NCBI RefSeq assembly: GCF_000425665.1
Contig: NZ_AUDW01000007.1
Location: forward strand, 1 to 64,000
Length of the DNA stretch: 64,000 bases
Source of the DNA: Gemella cuniculi DSM 15828
GTDB taxonomy: Bacteria > Bacillota > Bacilli > Staphylococcales > Gemellaceae
Direction: 5' to 3'
A program made the translations under genes and the position numbers. Shown one piece after another: positions 1 through 8,435 of the stretch. The notes under the pieces were generated by a model. That model had not been told where the DNA came from, made no database searches, and saw only the letters and a program-made list of their open reading frames with translations. Numbering within the stretch: position 1 is the stretch's first letter; each line of letters opens with the position of its first letter.

Positions 1-327
1 TAATAAAGCTTTAAAGTCCTTTACCTCTGATAGAGGAAAAGAATTTTCTTGCTATAAAGATGTAGAAAAGATGGGAATAGATTTTTACTTTGCAGATCCA
101 TATTCTTCTTGGCAACGAGGTTCTAATGAGAATAGTAATGGTCTTTTTAGGGAGTATTACCCTAAAAAGACTAATTTGAATAATATTAATTTGACTGAAC
201 TAATTGAAAATTTAGTCCAATTGAATAATAGACCAAGAAAATGTCTAAATTTTTCAACACCATTCGAAGCATTATTACACGAGATTAATTTATTGAGTTA
301 GGTGTTGCACTTTTATTTGCAATTCAC
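1..327 (+). mobile_element. IS30-family insertion sequence, right-hand end
   Basis: The window opens inside an IS30-family element. The transposase C-terminus ends at 301. It is followed at once by a sequence starting GGTGTTGCAC and ending GCAATTCAC at 327, which looks like the terminal inverted repeat of IS30 relatives. The left end lies outside the window, so the inverted-repeat pairing and target duplication cannot be checked. The element sits directly against a small minus-strand membrane ORF and supplies its last three codons. Confidence 0.75.
2..301 (+). CDS. IS30-family transposase, C-terminal part (5' end outside window)
   Basis: DDE-type transposase fragment. The open frame runs from base 2 with no start codon and contains SDRGKEF, then FADPYSSWQRGSNENSNGL, the hallmark block around the catalytic glutamate of IS30 transposases (glutamate in SNENSNG). 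About 100 residues are visible; family members usually have 300-400. An internal ATG at 71 is not the real start, because homology continues upstream of it. The reading frame is intact to its stop, so the element may be functional. Confidence 0.85.
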   Translation, partial: NKALKSFTSDRGKEFSCYKDVEKMGIDFYFADPYSSWQRGSNENSNGLFREYYPKKTNLNNINLTELIENLVQLNNRPRKCLNFSTPFEALLHEINLLS

Positions 328-399
328 CATATTAATAAACATATTTACAATTAATGTCAATACAGCTACTACTAAGGTTACCATCATACTTATCTCCAT
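313..399 (-). pseudogene. small hydrophobic peptide ORF truncated by the IS30 end
   Basis: An ATG at 399 lies seven bases after an AGGAAG ribosome-binding-like sequence and just after the stop of the WYL regulator (406). It opens a 28-codon frame: MEISMMVTLVVAVLTLIV, then NMFINMV, then NCK. It is almost entirely one membrane-spanning segment. The last three codons and the stop come from the inverted repeat of the IS, so the original protein was probably longer. It was likely co-transcribed with the regulator. Its function is unknown; size and hydrophobicity recall small toxin or accessory membrane peptides, but I have no family match. Confidence 0.45.
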
Positions 400-405
400 C
401 TTCCT

Positions 406-1356
406 CTACATCTCCCTTTCTTCTATTATTTTTACCCCATCAAGTTGACTTCCCAACCACATTTTTATACCATCTCCGTAGCACTCCGCTTCTATTATAT
501 GCACATTATCTTTTGACTCTAATATTTTTGCTGTTGGTAGTCTATCTAAGGCAGCTTCTAATGAAGATCCACTAAATTCAAATATAATTTTTTTTAGTTT
601 TCCTCCGTACATAAACTGGATTCTTTTTCTAAATTCTCCTTCATCAAATTTATTTCTATAAGGTATATAAAATGTTTTATCCGTATATTCTATATTACTC
701 ATTCTATCTATACGGAATACTAATGGTATATCTTCTTCACTTTTTAAACTATACGCTATTAAATAAAAGTAATATTCAGAGAACATTATAGCAACTGGCT
801 TAACTTCTTTTTTAGTTTCCTTTTTATCCATTCTCACATAATCGTATTTTATAATGCAATTTTCTTTAATTGCGGCTGATAAGTCCCAAATTACATCTAA
901 TAAATCTTTCCCGTGCTGTAATTCAGTATAAGAATATTCTTCTCCTTGTAACAACCTACTAACAATCACCTTTGATTCTCTACTTAACTGGTTGAATAAT
1001 TTCTTTAATAATGTAGACAACTCTTTTTTATTAAATGCTCTGCTTTCTAATAGTATTTTACTCACTGCCAAAATATCTTGTTGGGTTAGATTATTTTGAT
1101 TTTTATCTATTGATACATATTTATATACTTTTTTGTCATAGTCATAATCTATCTTGTATTCACCTATTTCGTTTTTCTTTTCATAAAGATACATACGAAG
1201 CTCATCAATATCTCTTTGAATGGTTTTTTGTGATACACGATATTCTTTTGCTAAATCACCCTTTACTAATTTTTCTCCACGCCTGAATCTGTCATATATT
1301 TCTAAAGCACGAAATTTTTTATCACGTAATTTTTTGTTAACATTTACCTTTTCCAT
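406..1356 (-). CDS. WYL-domain helix-turn-helix transcriptional regulator
   Basis: A 316-residue regulator of the DeoR-HTH/WYL (YafY) type. The N-terminus (about 10-65) holds the winged helix with the recognition stretch SQKTIQRDIDELR. Residues about 165-245 form the WYL effector domain, with YYFYLIAY replacing the usual WYL motif, and a C-terminal extension follows. The ATG at 1356 has AGGAG seven bases upstream. The only neighbour it could share a transcript with is the small membrane ORF cut by the IS, so its target is not evident. WYL domains sense ligands or single-stranded nucleic acid in other systems; nothing here tells which applies. Confidence 0.85.
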   Translation of the reverse strand: MEKVNVNKKLRDKKFRALEIYDRFRRGEKLVKGDLAKEYRVSQKTIQRDIDELRMYLYEKKNEIGEYKIDYDYDKKVYKYVSIDKNQNNLTQQDILAVSKILLESRAFNKKELSTLLKKLFNQLSRESKVIVSRLLQGEEYSYTELQHGKDLLDVIWDLSAAIKENCIIKYDYVRMDKKETKKEVKPVAIMFSEYYFYLIAYSLKSEEDIPLVFRIDRMSNIEYTDKTFYIPYRNKFDEGEFRKRIQFMYGGKLKKIIFEFSGSSLEAALDRLPTAKILESKDNVHIIEAECYGDGIKMWLGSQLDGVKIIEEREM

Positions 1357-1743
1357 TTTATCTCCTAAAAACTTTTAATAAATTTTCAATTTTATATTTA
1401 TATATTAAAAATAATCTTTGCACAATTATTTTGCTGTATAACAACAAAGCATTAAAATATTTTTTATAATTTTATATTATCCAACGCAAATTCCAAGTCA
1501 AACTTTAAATTTTTCAACTTGGAATCTGCTCTAATTATAAACTTCAAAAGTATAACCCTTTTCTATTCTTTATTATAACATATGCAGTAGACGTTATATG
1601 TCTATTGGACAAAATTTTTAATTTTTTTATAAAATTTTTTCTATCTATTTTTTCTTTACGTGATTAATAATAAAAAAACTATATTAATTTCTTTGATATT
1701 ATAAACATTTTCATATGAAAATACCTTTTATTAAGTAAAATTT
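1357..1743. other. 387-base gap between metA and the WYL regulator
   Basis: AT-rich and non-coding on both strands as far as I can see. On the minus strand it holds an extended -10 (TGTTATAAT, 1572-1580), which could start the regulator transcript about 215 bases before its ATG. It also holds a perfect 9-base inverted repeat, ATTCCAAGT/ACTTGGAAT, at 1490-1498 and 1517-1525 that would fold in the leader. No recognisable terminator with a clear T-run follows metA. Confidence 0.4.
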
Positions 1744-2664
1744 TTATAATTTTTCTAAGCCTTTTAAATTATATGGCGTTAATTGATAAACTTGGTTTAA
1801 CCAATTATGGTAAAATAGATATGCTACACCACGCCATCTATTTTTTACTTCTTTTGTATCATCATCTTCTGGATAATAATTAAACGGAACTTTTATATCT
1901 AAACCATTATCCTTATCTCTTACATATTCATTATGCAAAGTATTAGCTTCATATTCAATGTGACCCGTTATAAATATTTTTCTAAGATCTTTTGAAGAAA
2001 TTAATAATGTTCCTGCTTCCTCTGACTTAGCTAAAATATCAATCTCCGAAATTTTCTTCAGCTTTTCTTCTTCTATTATAGTATGTCTAGAATGTGGGGC
2101 TAAAAATGTATCGGTAAATCCTCTTGTCAAAGAATGATTTTCTATTAAAGTACTATGTTCGAAAATTCCAAAGATTTTTTCCGAAACTTTTTCTTTTTTT
2201 ATTCCATATTCGTAATAAAGATTTGCTTGTGCTGCCCAACATATATTTATTGTAGAAAATATATGTGTCTTACTCCATTTGAAGATTTGTTTTAATTCTT
2301 CCCAATAATTTACCTCTTCATATTCTAAATGTTCTACAGGCGCACCTGTTATTATAAGTCCATCATAATATTCATCTTTTACTTCTTCAAATGTTTTGTA
2401 AAATTTTTCTAAATATGAATTTTCTGTATTTTTTGAAACATGGGTTGCCATGTGAAGAAATTCTATTTTTATCTGCAACGGTGAGTTCCCCAACAATCTT
2501 AAAAGCTGTCGTTCTGTTTCTTCTTTTTTAGGCATTAGATTTAAAATTAAAATTTTCAGTGGTCTTATATCCTGATTTTTCGCCCTAACCTCCTCTATTA
2601 CTATAACTCCTTCTTCTATTAAAGTATTTTTTACTGGTAAATCATTCTCAATACATATTGGCAT
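1744..2664 (-). CDS. metA: homoserine O-acetyltransferase (MetA family)
   Basis: Activates homoserine at the start of methionine synthesis. Length (306 residues) and all key positions match the family: Cys142 in INICWAAQA is the acyl-enzyme nucleophile, and His235 and Glu237 lie in FITGHIEYE. Residue 111 is glutamate (TGAPVE), not the glycine of E. coli. In characterised members this residue selects acetyl-CoA over succinyl-CoA, so the enzyme is called an acetyltransferase although it belongs to the family often labelled succinyltransferase. The start ATG at 2664 has AAAGGAGA upstream. Expression should depend on the T-box leader directly upstream. Confidence 0.93.
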   Translation of the reverse strand: MPICIENDLPVKNTLIEEGVIVIEEVRAKNQDIRPLKILILNLMPKKEETERQLLRLLGNSPLQIKIEFLHMATHVSKNTENSYLEKFYKTFEEVKDEYYDGLIITGAPVEHLEYEEVNYWEELKQIFKWSKTHIFSTINICWAAQANLYYEYGIKKEKVSEKIFGIFEHSTLIENHSLTRGFTDTFLAPHSRHTIIEEEKLKKISEIDILAKSEEAGTLLISSKDLRKIFITGHIEYEANTLHNEYVRDKDNGLDIKVPFNYYPEDDDTKEVKNRWRGVAYLFYHNWLNQVYQLTPYNLKGLEKL

Positions 2665-2812
2665 AAAACTATTCTCCTTTTCTACTTTTTTCTATATCAC
2701 TAAGTCAAAAAATATATTATGACAAAATTAGCTATGTTTATTTTTTAGGTTTTGTTTTATAGTGTGGATAATCTACACTACTAAGAGTAATAATCTGACT
2801 TTTTTCAAATAA

Positions 2813-2853
2813 AAAACTCGCCACTATTGTATAAAAATACAATAGGGACGAGT
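2813..2853 (-). terminator. T-box-regulated intrinsic terminator
   Basis: The inverted repeat ACTCG...CGAGT with the inner arms ATTGTAT/ATACAAT forms a long hairpin, followed on the minus strand by a T-run. It overlaps the T-box antiterminator sequence, so it is the off state for metA. Confidence 0.85.
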
Positions 2854-3070
2854 ATATCGTGTTACCACCCTTGTTTATGTCTATCTCTCAATAAACATCT
2901 CTATCAGTACGTATTCATACTGTCTGCTATATCGTGCATAGACGTGCCTACCTATTAGATAAACAAAAACTCCAAGACCATTTTCAATTAGCCGTTACAT
3001 TATTTTCTCACACCACCCGAAAACTCTCTGTACATAACCTAACTAATTTACTTATCTTTTCTACGTTAAT
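2813..3070 (-). promoter_or_regulatory. T-box riboswitch, methionine-specific, upstream of metA
   Basis: The minus strand carries a full T-box leader: Stem I with AGAGAG and GGTGTGAGA motifs, the conserved TTGGAG after the specifier loop, and the T-box core AGGGTGGTAACACG at about 2858-2872. The predicted specifier is ATG (bases 2981 to 2979), placed exactly where the codon normally precedes TCTTGGAG, so uncharged tRNA-Met should cause antitermination. The competing terminator lies at 2813-2853. T-boxes are a standard control for amino-acid genes in Firmicutes. Confidence 0.9.
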
Positions 3071-3088
3071 TATATTAAATTAACTATA

Positions 3089-3117
3089 AGTATAAATAAT
3101 ATAAATAACTTTGTCAA
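3089..3117 (-). promoter_or_regulatory. metA/T-box promoter
   Basis: Minus strand TTGACA (3117-3112), 17-base spacer, TATACT (3094-3089). It lies just upstream of T-box Stem I, which fits a start near 3082. Confidence 0.8.
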
Positions 3118-3148
3118 GAAAATTACATAATCATTTTTTTATAAAATT

Positions 3149-3699
3149 TTACAAATTGTATGCTTCTAATTCAAAATCTTCACCATTGTAATTAAGAATA
3201 TTTACGCTAGTATTTTTTACATGTTCTTCACTAGGGCGTAAGTTTTTACTATCTAAAAAGATTCTTATACATGCACCGTGACAAACTACTATAATTTTTT
3301 CATCTTTGTGCTGTTGATATTTTTCTTTTAGAAAATTCTCAACTCTTTTTGCGATATTCTCATCTTCTTCAACGGTATCAAATCTTCTGCATCACGCCCA
3401 GCATGCCACTCTTCATAGGTAGCACCTTCAAACTTGCCGTAATGCTTTTCAATAACACGTTCATCTTTTTCAATTAAAAGTTCGCTGTTATTTGAACCAT
3501 CTAGCATGTATCGGCATGTATCATAAGCTCTATCCATTGTACTACTAAATGCTGCATCCAACTTCACTCCTTGAAGTTTTTTAGCAGCTTCTTTTGCTTG
3601 TTTGATCCCAGTTTCATTAAGTGGAATATTAGTATGACCTTGTACTAAAAAGTTTTTATTATAGTCAGTTTCTCCATGTCTTACTAAATATATTTTCAT
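3149..3699 (-). pseudogene. histidine phosphatase (phosphoglycerate mutase-like), frameshifted
   Basis: The N-terminal part, MKIYLVRHGETDYNKN onward, has the catalytic RHGE motif of the histidine phosphatase superfamily. The reading frame then slips near 3380 (EDLIPL instead of EDFDTVEEDEN) and ends at 3328. The other frame continues cleanly with IIVVCHGACIRIF, which carries the second catalytic histidine, and stops at 3149. One T missing from a TTTT run explains it. The rejoined protein would have about 183 residues. As read, the product lacks its second histidine and should be inactive, unless the base is a sequencing error. It lies 9 bases after nrdF and may ride on that transcript. Confidence 0.8.
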
Positions 3700-3708
3700 C
3701 TCTATCTC

Positions 3709-4677
3709 CTATTCAAAAATAAAATCTTCGTCTTCAATTGACTCTACATTCATACTAACTACATAACCATCACCTTTTACACTGAAGAAATCGTGGTTTT
3801 TTGTAGTGGTATTCATTGCATTTTCGATAATAGGATTTATTTCTTTATCTTCAAAATATCCAGGATATCCTAGATTTGCTAAAGCACGATTGGCATTATA
3901 TTCGACATAATCTTTTACCTCTTCGTATAAACCAATTTCTCCATAAATATCTTTTGTATACTTCAATTCATTTTCGTATAAATCTAATAATAATTTATAC
4001 ATTTCTTTATTTGCTCTTTCTTGTTCTTCTTTAGTTAAGGTTTTAAAAATTTCTTGAGCATCAAATCCAGTAAAACTTCCATGAATCGTTTCGTCTAACA
4101 AAATTTTACGAATAATTTCTCCTGATGTTGTAACTTTTCCTTGTCCTGCTAAATATAATGGGTAGAAAAATCCACTATAAAAAATGTAACTTTCTAAAAA
4201 TACAGAAGCTACTCTTGCCATATATAAGTCGTAAGTTTCTACTTCAGGTTTAAATAATTTCATATAATAATTTTCAATAAGTTTAGCTTTGAATTGAAGC
4301 TCACTATTATTCGGAACCCATTCATCAAGTAAATAATCTGTTTCTTGACTTGAAATTAAAGATGTGAAGATAGTTGAATAACTTTTAGCATGTATTTGTT
4401 CCATCATCCCCATAAAACTATAGACAGCTTGTTTACGCATATCTTCAGTATGAAGTGACACCAAAGGCATACCTATATCCCCTTGTTGAGTATCAAGACC
4501 AGTTAGCCCTGCAAGAACCTTTTTATATGCTTCACGTTCTTTTTCATTTAAATCTTCATTCCAACTTTTTATATCCTTTGATACTTTAAATTCAGTATCA
4601 ACCCAAAATTGTGCAATATTTTGACGCCAATACATAAATGTCAAGTCGTCTTGTTTATTCCAGTTTACTGCTTTCAT
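3709..4677 (-). CDS. nrdF: class Ib ribonucleotide reductase, beta (radical) subunit
   Basis: Makes and holds the tyrosyl radical used by NrdE to reduce ribonucleoside diphosphates. In this 322-residue protein the dimetal ligands are visible: Asp62, Glu93, His96, Glu162, Glu196 and His199, with the radical Tyr100 in QIHAKSYS. The spacing matches NrdF numbering, 34 residues between the last two glutamates as in the family. In class Ib the cofactor is a dimanganese-tyrosyl centre built with NrdI, whose gene is the first of this operon. It starts 20 bases after nrdE. Confidence 0.95.
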   Translation of the reverse strand: MKAVNWNKQDDLTFMYWRQNIAQFWVDTEFKVSKDIKSWNEDLNEKEREAYKKVLAGLTGLDTQQGDIGMPLVSLHTEDMRKQAVYSFMGMMEQIHAKSYSTIFTSLISSQETDYLLDEWVPNNSELQFKAKLIENYYMKLFKPEVETYDLYMARVASVFLESYIFYSGFFYPLYLAGQGKVTTSGEIIRKILLDETIHGSFTGFDAQEIFKTLTKEEQERANKEMYKLLLDLYENELKYTKDIYGEIGLYEEVKDYVEYNANRALANLGYPGYFEDKEINPIIENAMNTTTKNHDFFSVKGDGYVVSMNVESIEDEDFIFE

Positions 4678-4697
4678 TTATAAATATCCTCTCTTTA

Positions 4698-6788
4698 TTA
4701 TATTGCACATGAAGTACATTCTTCTACTGAAAGAAGTTTATTTCTTGTATAATACAACGATTTCAGTCCTTTGTGGTGTGCGTAAATATAGTATCTTGCA
4801 AGCTCTCTTGTTGTGATATCCGAATTTACGTATAAAATTACAGAAATACCTTGGTCAACATGTTCTTGAATCACTGACATTAAGTCTATTAATTTCATTT
4901 GATCCATAGTAAATGCAGATTTATAGTACCACTGAGTTTTTGGACTTAAGTACGGCATTGGATAAAATGTTTCTGCATTCCCATAAGTTCTACGTTCTAT
5001 TTTATCAACTATAGGTAGTACACTTGATGTTGAATTTTGAACATAAGAAATACTTTGAGTTGGTGCTATTGCCATTCTATATGCATGGTACAATCCATTT
5101 TCTTTAATCCTATTTTTCAAACTATGCCAATCTTCTTTTGTTGGAATATATATTCCTTCAAATAATTCCTTAACTTTTTCTGATTTTGGCATATAGTCTT
5201 TTTCTATGTATTTTGTGAAGTAACTTCCATTATAATAATCAGATTTTTTGAAGTCTTTAAATGTTTCTCCACGTTCTTTAGCAATTTGCATCGAGCGTTC
5301 CAATGTATAGTAATTCATCATCATAAAGAATACGTTAGCAAAATCTTTTGCATCTTCACTATCATAAGCAATTAAATTTTTTGCTAAATAACCATTTAAG
5401 TTCATCGCACCCAACCCAATCGAATGAAATTCTTCATTTGCTTTTACAACACCAGGTGCATTTTTTATTTTTGTTGAGTCACTTACAAAAGTTAGAGCAT
5501 CCATTCCAGAATAAATTGATTCTTTTATTTTTTTACTTTCCATAACATTAACAATATTTAATGAAGCAAGATTACAAGAAATATCACGTTTTATAATATC
5601 TCCTTCACCATAATCTTTAATTATAGAAGTCTCCTGAAGTTGGAAAATCTCCGTACATAAATTACTCATCTTAACTTGACCAATTTCACGTAATGCATGA
5701 TTTTTATTGGCATTATCCTTAAACATTAAGTATGGATAACCAGATTGCAACTGAGTTTGAGCAATAAGATTTAACATATCACGAGCATCATATTTACGTT
5801 TTAGAATATTCTCATTAGCTACAAATTCATCATAATATTTAGCTAAATCTATATCATCCAATACTAAACCATATTCTTCATAAATAGAATGTGGACCAAA
5901 CATGTAAAAATCTTTATTTTCTCTTGCTAAATCAAAAAATAATGAAGGAACGATAATTCCTGTAGAAATAGTAGGAAGACGAAGCTCTTCATCAGCATTA
6001 ACTTTTTTAGTATCCAAAAATTCCAAAACATCATAGTGGAAAATATTCAGATAAACAGCTCCTGCTCCAGGACGTTGACCTAGTTGATCAGCATAAGCAA
6101 AGCCTTGTTCTAAGGATTTAGCCACAGGAATAACACCTTTAGCCACTCCTTTTATACCTTTAATACTTTCTCCACGAGCACGAAGTTTTGATAAGTTAAT
6201 TGCAACTCCTCCACCAATTTTTGAAAGTTGTTTTGCAGTTGAATCGATATAGTTAATAGAATTTAGCGAGTCTCCAACTTCTAATAAGAAACATGAGACA
6301 AGTTCACCACGACGACTTCTTCCAGAATTTAAAAATGTTGGTGTAGCTGGTTGAATTCTTTGTTCAAGCATGGCAATCATAAGTTCTTTTGCCAAAGTTA
6401 CATCACCATCAGCTAAGTACATAGCTACTATAAATACATGTTGGTTAAAATTTTCTAAATATTGTTTTTTATCATTAGTTTTTAATGCATAATCTTTATA
6501 AAATTTACTCGCCGCCATATAACTCTTAAATTCAAATTTAAAATTGGCCGCAAGTTCTAAACATTCTAAAATTTCATCTTCTATATATTTATCAAATATA
6601 TTATAGTAAAAATTCTCTTCTACTAGATATTTTAATCTTTTTATTTCTGAACTAAACTTTACAGTTTTATAATCAACCTCACGAAGAAATTCAGCAATAG
6701 CTTCTTGATCTTTTTCTAATTTAAAAAAACCATTATCTCCTCTTTTAGTTACTTCATTATTTAGTTCAATATGGTTAAATTTTTCCAT
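4698..6788 (-). CDS. nrdE: class Ib ribonucleotide reductase, alpha (catalytic) subunit
   Basis: A 696-residue catalytic subunit. SCFLLEVGDS and SCNLASLN carry the redox-active cysteine pair, NLCTEI carries the active-site Asn-Cys-Glu trio with the thiyl-radical cysteine, and the C-terminus ends in ECTSCAI, the shuttle CxxC that passes electrons from a NrdH/thioredoxin-type donor. The family-typical short N-terminus without an ATP cone fits class Ib. Its start overlaps nrdI by 14 bases, suggesting translational coupling. No nrdH lies in this operon. Confidence 0.95.
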   Translation of the reverse strand: MEKFNHIELNNEVTKRGDNGFFKLEKDQEAIAEFLREVDYKTVKFSSEIKRLKYLVEENFYYNIFDKYIEDEILECLELAANFKFEFKSYMAASKFYKDYALKTNDKKQYLENFNQHVFIVAMYLADGDVTLAKELMIAMLEQRIQPATPTFLNSGRSRRGELVSCFLLEVGDSLNSINYIDSTAKQLSKIGGGVAINLSKLRARGESIKGIKGVAKGVIPVAKSLEQGFAYADQLGQRPGAGAVYLNIFHYDVLEFLDTKKVNADEELRLPTISTGIIVPSLFFDLARENKDFYMFGPHSIYEEYGLVLDDIDLAKYYDEFVANENILKRKYDARDMLNLIAQTQLQSGYPYLMFKDNANKNHALREIGQVKMSNLCTEIFQLQETSIIKDYGEGDIIKRDISCNLASLNIVNVMESKKIKESIYSGMDALTFVSDSTKIKNAPGVVKANEEFHSIGLGAMNLNGYLAKNLIAYDSEDAKDFANVFFMMMNYYTLERSMQIAKERGETFKDFKKSDYYNGSYFTKYIEKDYMPKSEKVKELFEGIYIPTKEDWHSLKNRIKENGLYHAYRMAIAPTQSISYVQNSTSSVLPIVDKIERRTYGNAETFYPMPYLSPKTQWYYKSAFTMDQMKLIDLMSVIQEHVDQGISVILYVNSDITTRELARYYIYAHHKGLKSLYYTRNKLLSVEECTSCAI

Positions 6789-7164
6789 TCTTTATACTCT
6801 CCAAGTAAATTTTCTTAAATTTTATTAAATCTTTTGTATTTCCATGTAATTCTATTTTCATAAGAAGCGGCACATTATATTGTTCGCTTATAGTTTCAGC
6901 AGCCTTTGCAAATCTATTACCCCAATTTCTATTACCACTTCCCACCACACCTTTAAGATGGTTGTGATTTTTTTCTAAAAAACTTTCAACATCTTCGGGA
7001 ATTTTACCAAAACCAATCGTCGGGGTTACTAGTATATAATCAAAATCTACATCATAATCTATTTCCCATAAATCAACAACATCCTCTTCAGGGATTTTGC
7101 ACATATCAACAAATCTTTTACAATTACCTGTTAATGAAAATACAATCACTTTCACCTTTCTCAC
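6775..7164 (-). CDS. nrdI: NrdI flavodoxin-like ribonucleotide reductase activator
   Basis: Small flavoprotein (129 residues) that supplies the oxidant for assembling the dimanganese-tyrosyl cofactor of NrdF. The N-terminal VIVFSLTGNCKRFV is the FMN phosphate loop of NrdI, and GNRNWGNRF near residue 75 is the second flavin loop. The start is uncertain: GTG at 7164 follows GGGAG very closely, while GTG at 7155 has better spacing and would give MKVIVFSLTG. A sigma-A promoter lies at 7220-7248. Confidence 0.9.
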   Translation of the reverse strand: MRKVKVIVFSLTGNCKRFVDMCKIPEEDVVDLWEIDYDVDFDYILVTPTIGFGKIPEDVESFLEKNHNHLKGVVGSGNRNWGNRFAKAAETISEQYNVPLLMKIELHGNTKDLIKFKKIYLESIKNGKI

Positions 7165-7219
7165 GCTCCCAGTAAAAAAATATTTCCGATATTTCCCGGA
7201 AATTTAAAACTTAATATTT

Positions 7220-7248
7220 ATTATACACTTTATTAAATCTTTTTTCAA
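7220..7248 (-). promoter_or_regulatory. nrdIEF promoter
   Basis: Minus strand TTGAAA (7248-7243), 17-base spacer, TATAAT (7225-7220). Between it and nrdI lies the inverted repeat ATTTCCG/CGGAAAT (7182-7188 and 7197-7203), a candidate operator or leader hairpin. I see no convincing NrdR box. Confidence 0.65.
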
Positions 7249-7379
7249 CAGTAAAACTTTGGAATTTATTACAAAAAAAATTTATAAAAAATTTTTACTT
7301 TATTTAATATTTAAATCATTATTTATCTCTTACTTCTTGTTTTTATTAAAGAAAATATTTTTTTGGATTAATTTAAAAT

Positions 7380-7412
7380 AAAAAACCACTTCAAAAATAA
7401 AGTAGTTTTCTC
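7380..7412 (-). terminator. terminator after the GntR regulator
   Basis: Minus strand hairpin AAACTACTT/AAGTGGTTT followed by TTTTTATTTT, about 70 bases past the stop of the GntR gene. Confidence 0.65.
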
Positions 7413-7478
7413 TAGTATCAGGATAAAAACTAAAATTTCAAATTTCTTAATCTTTTATCTACCCTTTATTAAAATATG

Positions 7479-8201
7479 CTAATTACTTTTATTGCTCGTC
7501 CTTCTAGCAAACTCTGAAAAATAAAATTTATCTACCCTATGACGGCTTTCTGTATAATGAAGAAAATCTGTTCCTTCTGTATAAACATCACTTCTAAGAA
7601 CTGCTATGTGTTCATTTCCGTTTAAGTCTATGTACCTGATATCTTCCTCACTTACACGCTCTATTTTAAAATCTTTGTTACCGTAAGAAATTTTAATACC
7701 AAGATCTTTTTCTAAATATTCATACAACGATTCTTCAACACGTGCTGTTGGTAAATTACCTATGATATTCTTTTTAATATAATCTTTATCTAAAATTACG
7801 GCTTCCCCTTCTATTATCCTTTGTCGTAAAAGATAAATCAATCTCTCCCCTTTTTTAACAAAACCCAACTTTATTAAAAATTCTGGAGCTTCAACTTCTT
7901 CATTTATTAAAACTTTAGTTTCAGTTTCTAAATTTTGAAGTTCTTGTCTTTCTTTAAAACTTATTAAGCCCGTAACAGGAACTCTATATTTATGCACATC
8001 CAAAACTATTGAACCTTTACCTTGAATCTTATGAATATATCCATTTTCTAGTAATAATAGTAAAGCTTTTCTTATAGTTTCCCTAGATACATCATACTCT
8101 TTTGCTAAGTCATTTTCGCTTGGCAGCAAACTATTAGACCTATACTCTCTACTTTCTATTTTTTCTTTTAACTCTAAATAGATCTTAAAAAACTTATTCA
8201 T
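7479..8201 (-). CDS. GntR/UTRA transcriptional regulator, TreR-like
   Basis: A 240-residue HutC-subfamily regulator. The winged helix at about 5-68 has LPSENDLAKEYDVSRETIRK and a GKGS turn; the UTRA effector domain spans about 90-230 and includes SLYEYLEKDLGI, close to trehalose repressor TreR. An in-frame TTG at 8213 is not used here: GGGGGAA sits 5 bases before the ATG at 8201. TreR senses trehalose-6-phosphate, but no trehalose PTS or hydrolase gene is in the window, so the ligand is inferred only from similarity. It is monocistronic, with its own terminator. Confidence 0.8.
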   Translation of the reverse strand: MNKFFKIYLELKEKIESREYRSNSLLPSENDLAKEYDVSRETIRKALLLLLENGYIHKIQGKGSIVLDVHKYRVPVTGLISFKERQELQNLETETKVLINEEVEAPEFLIKLGFVKKGERLIYLLRQRIIEGEAVILDKDYIKKNIIGNLPTARVEESLYEYLEKDLGIKISYGNKDFKIERVSEEDIRYIDLNGNEHIAVLRSDVYTEGTDFLHYTESRHRVDKFYFSEFARRTSNKSN

Positions 8202-8435
8202 GATTTCCCCCAAATAAATATATCTGTAAACATTTTAACACAATTTTATATAATTATAAATATTTTTTACTCAAAAATTAGATTTTCAATCAATTTTTTG
8301 TTAAAAACTACAAATATGTAAACCAAAAATTTTTATTTCTATTCTCTGTAAGGTTGAACAAAATAAAAATTTTAATTTTAGATCCTACGTTCCTAACTTT
8401 TCTATGTTATAATTAAAAAGTATGGAGGAAATTAA

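Noticed and set aside
354-575. Plus-strand ORF opposite the WYL regulator
   Set aside because: Leu/Pro/Ser-rich antisense shadow of a well-supported gene, with no ribosome binding site or family signature. The same holds for the other antisense frames, for example 5348-5545, 19588-19932, 55607-55987 and 63233-63583.
7165-7260. NrdR box upstream of nrdI
   Set aside because: No pair of ACACwATATATwGTGT-type repeats near the promoter; only an unrelated inverted repeat is present.
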